Positions 52,942 through 61,628 of a DNA stretch of 64,000 nt are shown one piece after another. Made by a program: the position numbers and the translations under genes. Origin of the DNA: Natronomonas gomsonensis. GTDB taxonomy: Archaea; Halobacteriota; Halobacteria; Halobacteriales; Haloarculaceae. The notes below the pieces were generated by a model, which searched no databases, was not told where the DNA came from, and saw nothing but the letters and a program-made list of their open reading frames with translations. The first letter of the stretch is position 1. The number at the start of each line of letters is the position of its first letter. The stretch is taken from positions 1,612,001 through 1,676,000 of the forward strand of contig NZ_CP101323.1 of assembly GCF_024300825.1 (NCBI RefSeq). The letters are read 5' to 3'.

Positions 52942-54106
52942 TTACGGCAGTCCGGACGACTCCGGTGCGACTGTCAGGTTCCGCGTGAACCGCATCCGGT
53001 CGGTCTGGTACGTCATCTCGACGGAGGTGTCGTAGACGGCCGTGGTTGTGTAGGGGTCGTCAGGCGACGGTGAGGAGCTGAAGATATTTGGTTCACAGGA
53101 GTCCGGGTCAAGAAGACAGCCTAGACCGCTGAGTAGCGAGCCGATTAGCCCACCGTCCTCGTATTCATCGTTGACTTTGCTTTCGAAAGAACCGCGTTCC
53201 TCGTCAACGATGAACTGGTAGGAACCATCCACCTCGTCGGCGCCGACATAGAAGATATCGTTCCGTTCTTGGCCAAACGCCTGCTTGAGTTCCGGGCAAC
53301 TCACTTCACCGTTGTCACCGACGAGTGTCCCCTCAGTAAGCCGAACGTTCACCGAATCACCCTTCGCACTACACACTGCGCGTAGGTTCTCCTCACCCCC
53401 CTCGATTTCGGTGAGGACTGTGGCAACGGAGTCATTGTCGACGTCGTTGACAAGGTAGATTCGCCACATCTCGTTACTTCCGGTCGTCCGGTTGGTTTGA
53501 ACGAAGAACTCGTCGCTTCCTGTCAGTATCTCGGAGCCTAAATCGCCGATAGCATCAAGCAGACTCTGGCGGGTCTCCTGTAGGGAAGCCCGTTCGACAG
53601 TCATCTCGAAGTTCCGGGTCTTCGAATCAGGAGCGACAATCCAAGTAGTGCGGTCTTCGATACCCAGCGGGTCCAGCGTGAGACCAGTAATTTCTGCTAC
53701 AATATCGTCGTCACCAGGCATGAAATCGGACGTATCCGACTGAATGACCCGCGTCCCGTTCTGCATCGCCGCCACCTCGGAGGAAGCGAGTCGTCCGTTT
53801 CGGACGCTCGACGCCATCTGGTGTTGGTTCCACGTCGAGACGTTCTGTCTAATCGCCGACCGGCGCTCGGTGTAGCTTGCGGTGTCGCTGTTGTAGTTCG
53901 CCTCTCGCATCGACCGGGTGAGTCGTTCGGTCGTCGGGGGGGTCGTCCGCGAGCGCCTGTGAGGACCCCTCGACCTCCCGCGTCGAGAGGTTCTCCGTGT
54001 AGATGGCGCTGTTGACCACGAGGGCGAGGCCGACCAGAAGCACCGCTAACAGCAGCCCTGTGATGAGTATCATCTGCCCACGTTCCCCGCGTATCGAGTT
54101 CCACAT
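52942..54106 (-). pseudogene. Pilin-like exported protein gene with +1 frameshift at a C7 tract
   Basis: Translation from ATG 54106 (MWNSIRGERGQMILITGLLL, then AVLLVGLALVVNSAIYTENL) gives a type IV pilin-like or haloarchaeal DUF7261-like N-terminus with one membrane helix. At seven cytosines on the minus strand (53936-53942) the frame breaks. If one C were missing, ADDPPTTERLTRSMREANYN would join directly to the long second frame, giving 387 residues ending NLTVAPESSGLP. So the gene is either phase-variable, recently inactivated or misassembled by one base. The joined protein would be membrane-anchored with an extracellular domain of about 350 residues (cysteines in AVCSAKG, VSCPELK, GCLLDPDSC). 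Confidence 0.8.
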
Positions 54107-54188
54107 ACCCCGTTCTCCCTCGAACTTGCCATTGGAGCAGTATAAGTCCGTGGACCGTATCGACAATCGTTCCGATGGGTCAACCGAC

Positions 54189-54485
54189 CTACCCACCGCC
54201 GATTTCGATGACGACGGTCAATTCGGTTTTGCCACCCGGACCGACGGCCTCGATATCGAATCCGACGGCCAACAGTACTGCCTCGTCGGCGCGGTTCTGT
54301 ACCACGACACCGCCGTTGGATTCACACGCACCGAACCGCTTGCCGGCCCCACGCTGGCAGTTCTCGTTGGTCCACTCGCGTGCGGCGGTGTCGTTGTAGG
54401 CCACGTCGCGGGCGACGCCTTCCTCCAGTGCGGCGGACTCCAGCGTGTCTATATCACCCCCGATTTCATGGGTATATTGTTTCTG
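54189..54485 (-). pseudogene. 5'-truncated remnant of a pilin-like/exported protein gene
   Basis: An open frame reads THEIGGDIDTLESAALEEGV, then ARDVAYNDTAAREWTNENC and further to AVGFDIEAVGPGGKTELTVV, then the stop at 54189. In-frame TGA at 54486-54488 cuts off the N-terminus, and the transposon end lies about 75 bp further. A start is lacking unless GTG in the middle is used. The layout, 82 bp ahead of the frameshifted pilin-like gene on the same strand, indicates an operon of haloarchaeal exported proteins broken by the insertion. Confidence 0.6.
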
Positions 54486-54561
54486 TCACTACGAAACTGC
54501 GGAGATACCGACCCATTGGAACTTCCCGTTCCTGCCCATCATCACGACGCTCTGACATCCT

Positions 54562-54581
54562 CCCACGGCTAACGCCGTGGG
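54562..54581. repeat. Transposon-end palindrome, right end of the IS605-type element
   Basis: CCCACGGC TAAC GCCGTGGG, the same palindrome as in element 2 with one loop change. It overlaps the tnpB stop codon (54569-54571). Confidence 0.75.
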
Positions 54582-55723
54582 GTTCCCCTACCGGGGGTTG
54601 AACCCACGGAAACGGAGAGGTTCGCAGGTTCGTCGTCGCGTGGGACGATGACCTGCGTTTCGGGCTGTGCCAGTCCAGCCCCCGCCTCGGACAGCGGTTT
54701 CGAGAACTTGCCCAAGGCTCGTTTGCCGATGTTCAGCGCACCGTTCTTGTCGGCGTTGTCGTCCAGCCCACACTCGGGACACTCAAAGCGCCCCTGCGTC
54801 TCTCGGACGCCCTCGCAGGCACAACGGTTGCACGTTTTCGACGTGTCGTATTCTTCGACCAACTGTACGTCGATACCCGCGTCGTGGGCCTTGTACTCGA
54901 TGTAGTTCAGCAGGCGGGCAAACGGCATCTTGTGGGTCTTGTCGTTAACGTACCGCCCTTTGTCGTTGTCCTTGCGAATCCCGCCGAGATCGCCCACGAC
55001 GATAATTGCGTTCCGTTCTTCAGCCGCTTCTACGATTTGGCGAGCAATCTTGTGGAGGCGGTCGTCGACCTTCCGTGCTTCCGCGTCACCGATACGCTCG
55101 ACTACCTGCTGTCCCTGCCGGGGTTTCGCTTTCCCGATGGACTTCCGCAGTTGCTTGTAGTGTTCGCGGATACGACGCACTTCCTCGCCGTAGAACGTGG
55201 TCTTGCGGTCGGAGAGGAACGCGCAGGTAGCGACCCACCGTGCGCCCATGTCGATGGCCAGGACGTCAGCGTACTCGTCTTGGACGGCCACAGACCGCTT
55301 GACGACGAGATGGACGTACCAGTCACCGTCACGCCGCACCAGTTCACTGTCCCGAATATCGCCCTCGCAGACGAGGTGTTCATCCTTCTGGGGGAGGTGT
55401 GCGGGACACCAGATGGAGTTGCCCCGTCCGCGCTTGGGGTCGTAGACAGGGACTTTGACCCACCACGACGAGAGAACGGTGTCCTCGTCGTAGGACACGT
55501 CGAACACGTCGTTGCGGAGAACGACAGGCTGTTCGGTGTCGGGGTTCGGGGCTTTCTGTCGCTGGACTTTCGACGCCTGCTGGTCGGTCGCGGAGTAGAG
55601 GTTGGCGTCTCCGCCGTGAACTTCGGTCTGGAACGCCTCGTACTCACGGGCGAGCAGGTCAGCCTTCCTGTTGGTCAACGAATGGAGTTTGACCCGCACC
55701 GTGGTTGAGACGGTCCGTTGCAT
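54569..55723 (-). CDS. tnpB: TnpB with displaced RuvC-II glutamate, copy 3
   Basis: A 384-residue TnpB, distinct in sequence from copies 1 and 2. Asp158 in LAIDMGARW and Asp325 in DNADKNGALNIG are the first and third RuvC residues, and the zinc ribbon CNRCACEG...CPECG lies between (about 298-318). At the usual place of the catalytic Glu it has IIVVGDLGGIR with Gly244; Glu290/Glu291 in LVEEYDTSKTC are candidates for a relocated glutamate. It lies 2 bp after tnpA. It may be active with a rearranged site, as reported for some TnpB groups, or be a dead nuclease. Confidence 0.9.
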   Translation of the reverse strand: MQRTVSTTVRVKLHSLTNRKADLLAREYEAFQTEVHGGDANLYSATDQQASKVQRQKAPNPDTEQPVVLRNDVFDVSYDEDTVLSSWWVKVPVYDPKRGRGNSIWCPAHLPQKDEHLVCEGDIRDSELVRRDGDWYVHLVVKRSVAVQDEYADVLAIDMGARWVATCAFLSDRKTTFYGEEVRRIREHYKQLRKSIGKAKPRQGQQVVERIGDAEARKVDDRLHKIARQIVEAAEERNAIIVVGDLGGIRKDNDKGRYVNDKTHKMPFARLLNYIEYKAHDAGIDVQLVEEYDTSKTCNRCACEGVRETQGRFECPECGLDDNADKNGALNIGKRALGKFSKPLSEAGAGLAQPETQVIVPRDDEPANLSVSVGSTPGRGTPRR

Positions 55724-55725
55724 CG

Positions 55726-56139
55726 TTATTCACCTGCTTGGGAGTCGATGTACTCCTCAATGACCTCGCTGGATACGTCGCCCGCACTTGAGACGAAGTA
55801 CGAGCGCGTCCACAGCGAGGGCAGACCGAAGTCGAACTGGTCGCGGAGGTGGCGCGAGGAGTAGCCCTTGACCTGTTGCATAATCTTGTTCGGGGCAAGT
55901 GTCGGGTCGCCCGTGATGAACAGGTGTACGTGGTCGGGGCGAATCGCCAACTCCAGTATCTCTAACCCGAGTTCGTCGGCTTTCTCCTCGATGAGTGCTT
56001 CGAGCCGGTCGCGTACCTCGCCCTCAAGCACCGATTTGCGGTACTTCGGGCACCAGATGAAGTGGTACTGGAGTTTGTGGACGTTAGTACGTTCCCTGTC
56101 GAACCCACGAGGCATCGTCAGTATGTAGACGTCGGTCAT
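55726..56139 (-). CDS. tnpA: Y1 (HUH) transposase TnpA
   Basis: A 137-residue single-strand transposase of the IS200/IS605 family. The HUH motif is His70-Val-His72 in IRPDHVHLFI and the nucleophile is Tyr130 in EEYIDSQ. Length and the N-terminal HKLQYHFIWCPKYRK are typical. It nicks and joins single-stranded element ends recognised through hairpins, and the end palindromes here are its probable targets. It could also serve element 2, which has the same left end but no tnpA. Confidence 0.93.
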   Translation of the reverse strand: MTDVYILTMPRGFDRERTNVHKLQYHFIWCPKYRKSVLEGEVRDRLEALIEEKADELGLEILELAIRPDHVHLFITGDPTLAPNKIMQQVKGYSSRHLRDQFDFGLPSLWTRSYFVSSAGDVSSEVIEEYIDSQAGE

Positions 56140-56212
56140 CTAAAGATGTGACGCAAACATCTAACCACAACCGTGGCTATGAGGTGGAGAGATTCCCAGT
56201 TGTCGGCTTCAT

Positions 56213-56231
56213 CCCACGGCTAAAGCCGTGG
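56213..56231. repeat. Transposon-end palindrome, left end of the IS605-type element
   Basis: CCCACGGC TAAA GCCGTGG within the 56195-56243 block that matches 49039-49088. The following 56244-56520 stretch, about 280 bp, shows no gene; a GATTCGAAT core at 56411-56419 recurs at 63983-63991. Confidence 0.7.
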
Positions 56232-56520
56232 TTTTCGCCTCGCTACCGCTGTAATCTACGACTGCAGACGATTCTGAGTTCGTTTCAGAAGCGAGGTCGT
56301 GGTAAGTCTCGGTAGTTATGCCTGGTCGAGGATGGAACGTAATCCTGAGGCGTTGGGTGATTAGGCAAGAGCGTGCCGTAGCGGTGTCGACACGTTGCCT
56401 CGATTGCTATTCTGGGGATTCGAATTCGGATGAGCCAGCCGGTTCTGAGTACGTTCAGTATGAGTTGTCACGCTGACGCAGCGCATATACCCAGGCTGCC
56501 GCCGTATCTCGACCCGTCTG

Positions 56521-56548
56521 CGATTGAACCAAGACGTCGGTTCAATCG
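56521..56548. terminator. 10-bp inverted repeat at the VirB4-like stop codon
   Basis: CGATTGAACC (56521-56530) pairs with GGTTCAATCG (56539-56548) around an 8-base loop and includes the stop codon at 56542-56544. It ends the minus-strand conjugation-like operon. No T tract follows. Confidence 0.45.
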
Positions 56549-58653
56549 TCCCCCGTAGCGGCGTCTTTTCCTTCAGTACGGAACTCATCTGACTGCAGGC
56601 TCTCTTCGACACTCTGGTTCGATTGTGGTTCGTAGTCAATGACAGCCTTTTCAGTCGGTAATGCTCGAACTTCCATTCCCCGCCACTCTCCGTCGATTCC
56701 GAGTAATGCCTGCGAGTAACCTTTCTCATCGCTCCCGGGAATCGCATCTTGGACGAATCGCATTTGGGCGTAGTTCAAACCGAATTCATCAGCCCACTGT
56801 TCATCCATCCCGTCGAGTTTGTGGAACTGCTTGATGGCACATTGGTCAAGAATCATCTCTGCTTGCGGCTGCTGGAAGAACTCATCGACGGTCTGTGTGA
56901 CGAGGCGAATCGAGAGGTCGTGGTGGCGGTGATGGCGGAATATCGTTTCGAGGTATTCGAGTGTTGCCGAATCAGAGAGAATGTATCTCGCCTCGTCGAC
57001 GACGAGAACGACCGATTTGTCTGTGGTCTTGGCACGCTCGTAGACGAGGGTTATGAGTAACTCCATCAGGAGACTCGTATGCCCACCGATCGACCCACCC
57101 TGCTGCTGGAGATCCAGATACACGATATCTTCATCTCTGATATCGAATTCACTGTGCCGACCCAAATTCTCCAGCTGCCCATTCTCCTCGAACGGTCGCA
57201 ACTGATCAAGCAACCAAACTACGTCTGATTGGATCTTCTCACTCTCCGCTTCGACGCGAACGACGTACTCTTCCGGATTCTCGTTCATCGATTCGAGGAT
57301 ATCCAGTACGTCGCGAACCGTGGGACTCTCGCGGTCGTGTGTCGAGACATCTTCGGTTATTCCCTTCCGGTCGTACGCCTCGTCGATCGCCAATTCCAAC
57401 GTGGTCCGTCGATCGCCCAGCTCCACATCTCGGTGACCGAAGAAGTTCGTGAAGAAACTCACCGCACGATTACGACGCTCCTTGAGGAGGCTTGCATCAT
57501 CCCCTCGCGCATTCAACACATGCTCCGGTGTTGGCTTGATTTCTAGGGGGTTCAGTCCAAGCATCCCGCCGACAGTAATCCGTCTGCCACCGAGGGCCTC
57601 TGCGACACCGGCCCAGTTGTTCAGCGGTTCGAGAATAACGCCGATTCGGTCCGGATCTTGTTCGATTGAGCGAATGAAGTTCTGCTTGGCGCCAAAGCTC
57701 TTCCCCGAGCCAGGATCGCCCACAGTGAACATCGCGTAGCCATCCTCACGGCCGAAGGGGTCGATGACGAGGGGACTCCGCGTGTCTTTGTGGATACCGA
57801 ACTCGACGCCACCTTCCTCGAGTATCGTCGCATTGTGCGGTGAGGCGAGCAACGCCCCGACAGCCCCGCCAAGTGCGACAGCGCTTCGATCAAGTTCGCT
57901 CGGACCGATCGGTGCCGCTGACTGGAGTGCAAGGTCCTGTGTACAAATCGCCGTCTTTGGCTCGACTCTCGCAGGCTGTTCGCGGAGTGTCGCCCGGACT
58001 CGCTTGACTGCCTGGCTTAGCTCATCACGAGTGTCCGCTCGCACCGTGATGACGAGTTCTTTATCGAACACTTTCTGGCCGTTCTCGACGGCCTTGTACG
58101 TCGCCTCAGCACGGTTCGCTCGTTCTTGGAGATACGACCCGCGGACGGAGCGTTCCAGTCGTGCGTCGGCCTGGAGGTTGTCAGCAACCCGTTGTAGTTC
58201 GTCACGAGCGCGGGGTTGGTTCTTCGGAACGATTCGGCTCGTCAGGTCGAACTCCACGTCGGTCAACTCGAACAGTCCACTGAGATAGCCGTCTTTCGGC
58301 GCATCGGGATACTCCGCGACGTACAGCGTCGTCGTCCACTGCTCACCGACTCGAGCGGCGCGGGTTTCCCATGTGATTGCCGCTGGCGCCATGAGGTCCT
58401 GTTGGCGTTCGCTGAGATCGTCGAGTACTGCCCACTCTGCTTCGGCTGCTTCAAGCGTTTCGTCCTCGAGAAGCTCGCCGAGTTCGACATCCTCGCGTTG
58501 GCGGTCACGCCACCAATTCACGACGTTGGCGATGAGAATGAGCGCGATTACTCCACTGACGCCGTAGAGCAGGACGCCTTCCGATGAGAGGACTGGTGGT
58601 AGCGCCTCGGACAACTCCGAAACCTGCGGTGGCAATCCCTCGGTGCTGACCAT
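56542..58653 (-). CDS. VirB4/TraC-like conjugation ATPase
   Basis: A 703-residue protein with one N-terminal membrane helix (about 27-45), a long charged region, and a C-terminal RecA-like ATPase. Walker A is GDPGSGKSF (312-320); LNPLEIKPTP follows the family pattern, Walker B is VVLVVDEARYIL (near 550) and QTVDEFFQQPQAEMILDQ contains the sensor region. This is the VirB4/HerA class of motor used in archaeal conjugation and DNA or protein transfer. The N-terminal helix is unusual for bacterial VirB4 but occurs in haloarchaeal versions. It overlaps the next upstream gene by one base. Confidence 0.88.
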   Translation of the reverse strand: MVSTEGLPPQVSELSEALPPVLSSEGVLLYGVSGVIALILIANVVNWWRDRQREDVELGELLEDETLEAAEAEWAVLDDLSERQQDLMAPAAITWETRAARVGEQWTTTLYVAEYPDAPKDGYLSGLFELTDVEFDLTSRIVPKNQPRARDELQRVADNLQADARLERSVRGSYLQERANRAEATYKAVENGQKVFDKELVITVRADTRDELSQAVKRVRATLREQPARVEPKTAICTQDLALQSAAPIGPSELDRSAVALGGAVGALLASPHNATILEEGGVEFGIHKDTRSPLVIDPFGREDGYAMFTVGDPGSGKSFGAKQNFIRSIEQDPDRIGVILEPLNNWAGVAEALGGRRITVGGMLGLNPLEIKPTPEHVLNARGDDASLLKERRNRAVSFFTNFFGHRDVELGDRRTTLELAIDEAYDRKGITEDVSTHDRESPTVRDVLDILESMNENPEEYVVRVEAESEKIQSDVVWLLDQLRPFEENGQLENLGRHSEFDIRDEDIVYLDLQQQGGSIGGHTSLLMELLITLVYERAKTTDKSVVLVVDEARYILSDSATLEYLETIFRHHRHHDLSIRLVTQTVDEFFQQPQAEMILDQCAIKQFHKLDGMDEQWADEFGLNYAQMRFVQDAIPGSDEKGYSQALLGIDGEWRGMEVRALPTEKAVIDYEPQSNQSVEESLQSDEFRTEGKDAATGDD

Positions 58654-59750
58654 TACGCATCGGACCTCCGTTCTGACTGTCCAACGGTGGGTTGACCACG
58701 GAGAATGGGGCCGACGTGGTCCGGGTCGTATTCCTCACCGTTCCAGAACTCCATGCCGAGAACGAACAACTCGACTGTGCTGAGACGACGACCCGTCCAT
58801 CCGGAGACGTTCTCGATGAATTCGGTTTCGACGCTTCGAATTCTGTCATCGAGTTTCTCGAACATGGCTGCTCGGAGTTCGGCATCTTCGAAGCTCTCCC
58901 GACGGGTCACAAACGGCGTGAACAGCCAGCCAACAAGCGGGAAATCGGTGAGTCGCTCGCCCGGTGTTGGTTCCTGTTCGTATCGCTGATACACTTCGAG
59001 TTTCTCTACCTCGACCCCGAGGAAGTAGCGCAACTGCTGTGTGTCGGCGAGTTCGGTCGGTCGTCGGTCGCGGTATTCCGTTAGGAGGTCATGGAAGGCG
59101 GGGTTTGCTTCGACATCCGGGTCATCCAGACGGTCGTCGAGCTTTCGAACGAGTCGCTCGACGGGAAACGACCGTGTCGTCGCATAGAACGTCAGCGGAT
59201 ACTCGAGTTCGTTGTTCGCGAACTCCTCGGCAGCGTCTTGGACCGCCATCCAGTCATCCGACATCGCGAAATCCATGTTCGCCGGCTCGACTTCGAGAAA
59301 CGCCTCCATCGTCCCATCCGTTCGCTGGACGGCACCGGCTCCAGGCCACGCTCGCCGAACGTTGGTCAACTCCTGTGTCGATTCCTCCGGCGTGAACGGC
59401 GTGTATTCGACGAGTCCACCACTCGTCGAGTCGTTTGTCGCCACCGCTCGATGATTGCGAGTTTCACGCGGTCGTCGGAACAGATACCGGAGCATATCGG
59501 TCAGCCAATCCCACGCTGTCTGTTGGGACGGGGCTGCGTAGACGACTGCAACGCCGACTGTCAGACCGACCAACGCGAGTCCGATGGTGACGAGTTCGAT
59601 ACCCAGTGTACTCCCCACCAGCAACCCGCCGAGCGGGAAGCCAAGCAGGATACCTACATCTGCCTCCCTGATGTTCACGACTGGAAGGCGATTGTCTTCT
59701 CCGAGGCGATTCATGATTCGCCGTGCTGCAGCGCCGTTGTTTCCGGACAT
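58653..59750 (-). CDS. VirB4-associated membrane protein (PrgI/VirB3-like region plus soluble domain)
   Basis: A 365-residue protein. Residues about 30-75 form two hydrophobic helices (VGILLGFPLGGLLVGSTLGI, then GLALVGLTVGVAVVY), reminiscent of VirB3/PrgI. The following basic loop DMLRYLFRRPRETRNHRAVA faces the cytoplasm, and the rest is soluble and resembles the N-terminal part of VirB4 proteins (VEYTPFTPEESTQELTNVRR, MEAFLEVEPANMDFAM). In bacteria VirB3-VirB4 fusions are common; here the pieces are divided between this gene and its neighbour. The assignment is by position and architecture. Confidence 0.68.
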   Translation of the reverse strand: MSGNNGAAARRIMNRLGEDNRLPVVNIREADVGILLGFPLGGLLVGSTLGIELVTIGLALVGLTVGVAVVYAAPSQQTAWDWLTDMLRYLFRRPRETRNHRAVATNDSTSGGLVEYTPFTPEESTQELTNVRRAWPGAGAVQRTDGTMEAFLEVEPANMDFAMSDDWMAVQDAAEEFANNELEYPLTFYATTRSFPVERLVRKLDDRLDDPDVEANPAFHDLLTEYRDRRPTELADTQQLRYFLGVEVEKLEVYQRYEQEPTPGERLTDFPLVGWLFTPFVTRRESFEDAELRAAMFEKLDDRIRSVETEFIENVSGWTGRRLSTVELFVLGMEFWNGEEYDPDHVGPILRGQPTVGQSERRSDA

Positions 59751-59751
59751 G

Positions 59752-60846
59752 CTAGTAGTATGCTGGGTCGTTCTCTTTGCGTCGATACGCCGAGTCGTCC
59801 GCCTGCTGTTCTGTGGCGCCTTGATTCGGCGACCCGTCTCCTGAGGAAAGCTGAGACGCCATTACTGATCCGGCACCGGCTTTCGGTCCCCATCGAGCGG
59901 TCGCCGCCGCTGCGCCCGGGCCTGCGGCGTAGCCGGCGCCTGCTGCTGCTCCAATTATCACGGCACCACGCCCGGCTCGACTCAGCGTTCGTGCTGCGAG
60001 CGGCGCAGCGTATCGGAACGTCTTCCACGTGACGTACAGGCCGAGTACCGGCAGCGAAATGACGACGAGATACTCGAGGAAGCTGCCGTCGACGGCCAGC
60101 TGTTGGTCACCAGTAAAGAGGAGTTCATACCCACGGAAGAGAACCGCTGCTGGGAGCGGTAAGACGGCAAGCGGGATGAACTGCGCACAGAGTCGTCGAG
60201 CGATTGTCGAGAGAATTGGGACGTTACCGTAGGCGACCGCGATGCCGATTGGCATCCCGTACAGATAGACGTACAACAGCACTTCTCGGATGAAGAAGAG
60301 CGCTTTCAGTGCGACCATCGATGTCCCGCCGAGCGTCGCCATGATGAGCGTCAAGCCCGGTGTTCCGGCAGCGTGTGGGAGTAGTGCGACGAGAGACTCC
60401 CCAACGCTAGCCATGTCCGGAATCAGTCCAATGGTCAGTGCGTCAACGACGTAGAGTGCGGCAACGCCGAGCCAGTACCACCCGACGATGAGGAATGCGC
60501 CGATCCAGGAGCTCTTCCGAGCGCGTCTGTCTTCGAATGCGCTTCCAACATCGAAGATTCGGATGAAGTGTCGCGTTTGAACGCTGAGGAAGAGAATCAG
60601 CAGCGCGAAGGCCATCGTTTCACCTGCAACTGTCGACTCGTAGATGCTGTGCCACAAGCCGTCGCTCTCTGGTGGTTTCGCGAATATTAATTCCGTCCCC
60701 TGGCCTTCTGGGAGGGGTGTATCCAATAGTCCTTGAACGACATCTTCGTAACCCGAAATCAGTTCTTGGGCGAACCATTCAGTAACCCGCTCGACTATGT
60801 CCTCAAACCACCGAATTCCGTAGTCTGAAAATGGTATACTCGCCAT
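59752..60846 (-). CDS. VirB6/TrbL-like polytopic membrane protein
   Basis: A 364-residue membrane protein with about seven or eight helices between residues 75 and 310 (GETMAFALLILFLSVQTRHF, IGAFLIVGWYWLGVAALYVV, LFFIREVLLYVYLYGMPIGI, LEYLVVISLPVLGLYVTWKT). A Gly/Ala-rich segment ends the membrane part, and a soluble charged tail (SAYRRKENDPAYY) closes it. Such an arrangement is that of VirB6/TrbL channel components. It lies 1 bp upstream of the VirB3-like gene in the same operon. No other motif identifies it. Confidence 0.7.
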   Translation of the reverse strand: MASIPFSDYGIRWFEDIVERVTEWFAQELISGYEDVVQGLLDTPLPEGQGTELIFAKPPESDGLWHSIYESTVAGETMAFALLILFLSVQTRHFIRIFDVGSAFEDRRARKSSWIGAFLIVGWYWLGVAALYVVDALTIGLIPDMASVGESLVALLPHAAGTPGLTLIMATLGGTSMVALKALFFIREVLLYVYLYGMPIGIAVAYGNVPILSTIARRLCAQFIPLAVLPLPAAVLFRGYELLFTGDQQLAVDGSFLEYLVVISLPVLGLYVTWKTFRYAAPLAARTLSRAGRGAVIIGAAAGAGYAAGPGAAAATARWGPKAGAGSVMASQLSSGDGSPNQGATEQQADDSAYRRKENDPAYY

Positions 60847-60848
60847 TG

Positions 60849-61628
60849 CTATTCTCCAGCGAATTCAACTGTACAAGTTCCGTTTCCTTCTGGGGTGTAC
60901 TCTATTCCAAGCTGAGTGGATACGTCCCCCTCGCTAATTTCCGTCTCTAACAATACCTCTGCTTGAGGTGTTTCGTAGTCGTCTCCGCATTCTTCATCAA
61001 CATTGGCGAATGGCAGGTTCGTGCTGAAAATAGTCTCCTCAGTTCCGGGATAAATAGTTACGCGCTCTTGCTCTCCGAACTCATCTGACTCATCGTAGAT
61101 ACCAGATCCTCTCTCAGAACCGTCCGAGGGGTTTGGCACATCACCTTGTATTAGCAAGCCCTCAATTGCTTCAGGTCCGGTTCCTCCGTTCTCTATCCTA
61201 ACGAGTATCTGTCGTTCAGGAAACTGTAACTCCTCAGGCATCCGATTCAGATGATTCGCCCCAACGCCAACCTCAACGATTTCTAAATCTGGCTCAATAA
61301 CGGTCGTCGTTTCAGCGACCGTCTCTTCGCCATCTGTAGCGAGAATTCGATACTCTCCAGGGACGTATTCTGTTCCGATGTCGAACGCCACCCGCGTTAC
61401 ACCGGCACTGAGGTCAGTCTCAGCGAACGCCTCTCCATCCGGATTAACGACTGAGATGGTGTCGGCATCGAGTGACTCGGACATCGAGACGACGAGCTGT
61501 TGGTCCTCGACAGAGGCCTGCTCAAACTGCCCGCTGTCGTTGGGTGATTCCGTATTCTCCGAGCAGCCACTGAGTGCGGCTGCTCCGGCGATGCTACACA
61601 GGAGGGTTCGTCTCGTTGGTTGACTCAT
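60849..61628 (-). CDS. Tat lipoprotein, module-associated
   Basis: A 259-residue exported lipoprotein. MSQPTRRTLLCSIAGAAALSGCSEN has a twin-arginine pair and a lipobox ending at Cys22 (LSGC), so it is probably lipid-anchored on the outer face. The mature part is a set of beta-sandwich repeats (VEDQQLVVSMSESLDADTIS, VTRVAFDIGTEYVPGEYRIL, LEIVEVGVGANHLNR), similar to haloarchaeal Ig-like surface proteins. It is 2 bp upstream of the VirB6-like gene and overlaps the large secreted protein gene by 4 bp. No binding partner can be inferred. Confidence 0.72.
   Translation of the reverse strand: MSQPTRRTLLCSIAGAAALSGCSENTESPNDSGQFEQASVEDQQLVVSMSESLDADTISVVNPDGEAFAETDLSAGVTRVAFDIGTEYVPGEYRILATDGEETVAETTTVIEPDLEIVEVGVGANHLNRMPEELQFPERQILVRIENGGTGPEAIEGLLIQGDVPNPSDGSERGSGIYDESDEFGEQERVTIYPGTEETIFSTNLPFANVDEECGDDYETPQAEVLLETEISEGDVSTQLGIEYTPEGNGTCTVEFAGE

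Larger units (their letters stand above)
54557..56243 (-). mobile_element. IS605-type element with tnpA and tnpB
   Basis: A complete-looking IS200/IS605 element in which tnpA and tnpB are consecutive on the minus strand. The right-end palindrome is at 54562-54581 (loop TAAC) and the left-end one at 56213-56231, inside the block shared with element 2. A further short stem CCAC-GGTT-GTGG lies near 56165-56176. It sits exactly between the chromosomal pilin-like remnant and the conjugation-like module. Confidence 0.8.

Noticed and set aside
56361-56747. Minus-strand 128-codon frame after the VirB4-like gene
   Set aside because: It overlaps the end of the ATPase gene in another frame, has no start signal and no recognisable domain.
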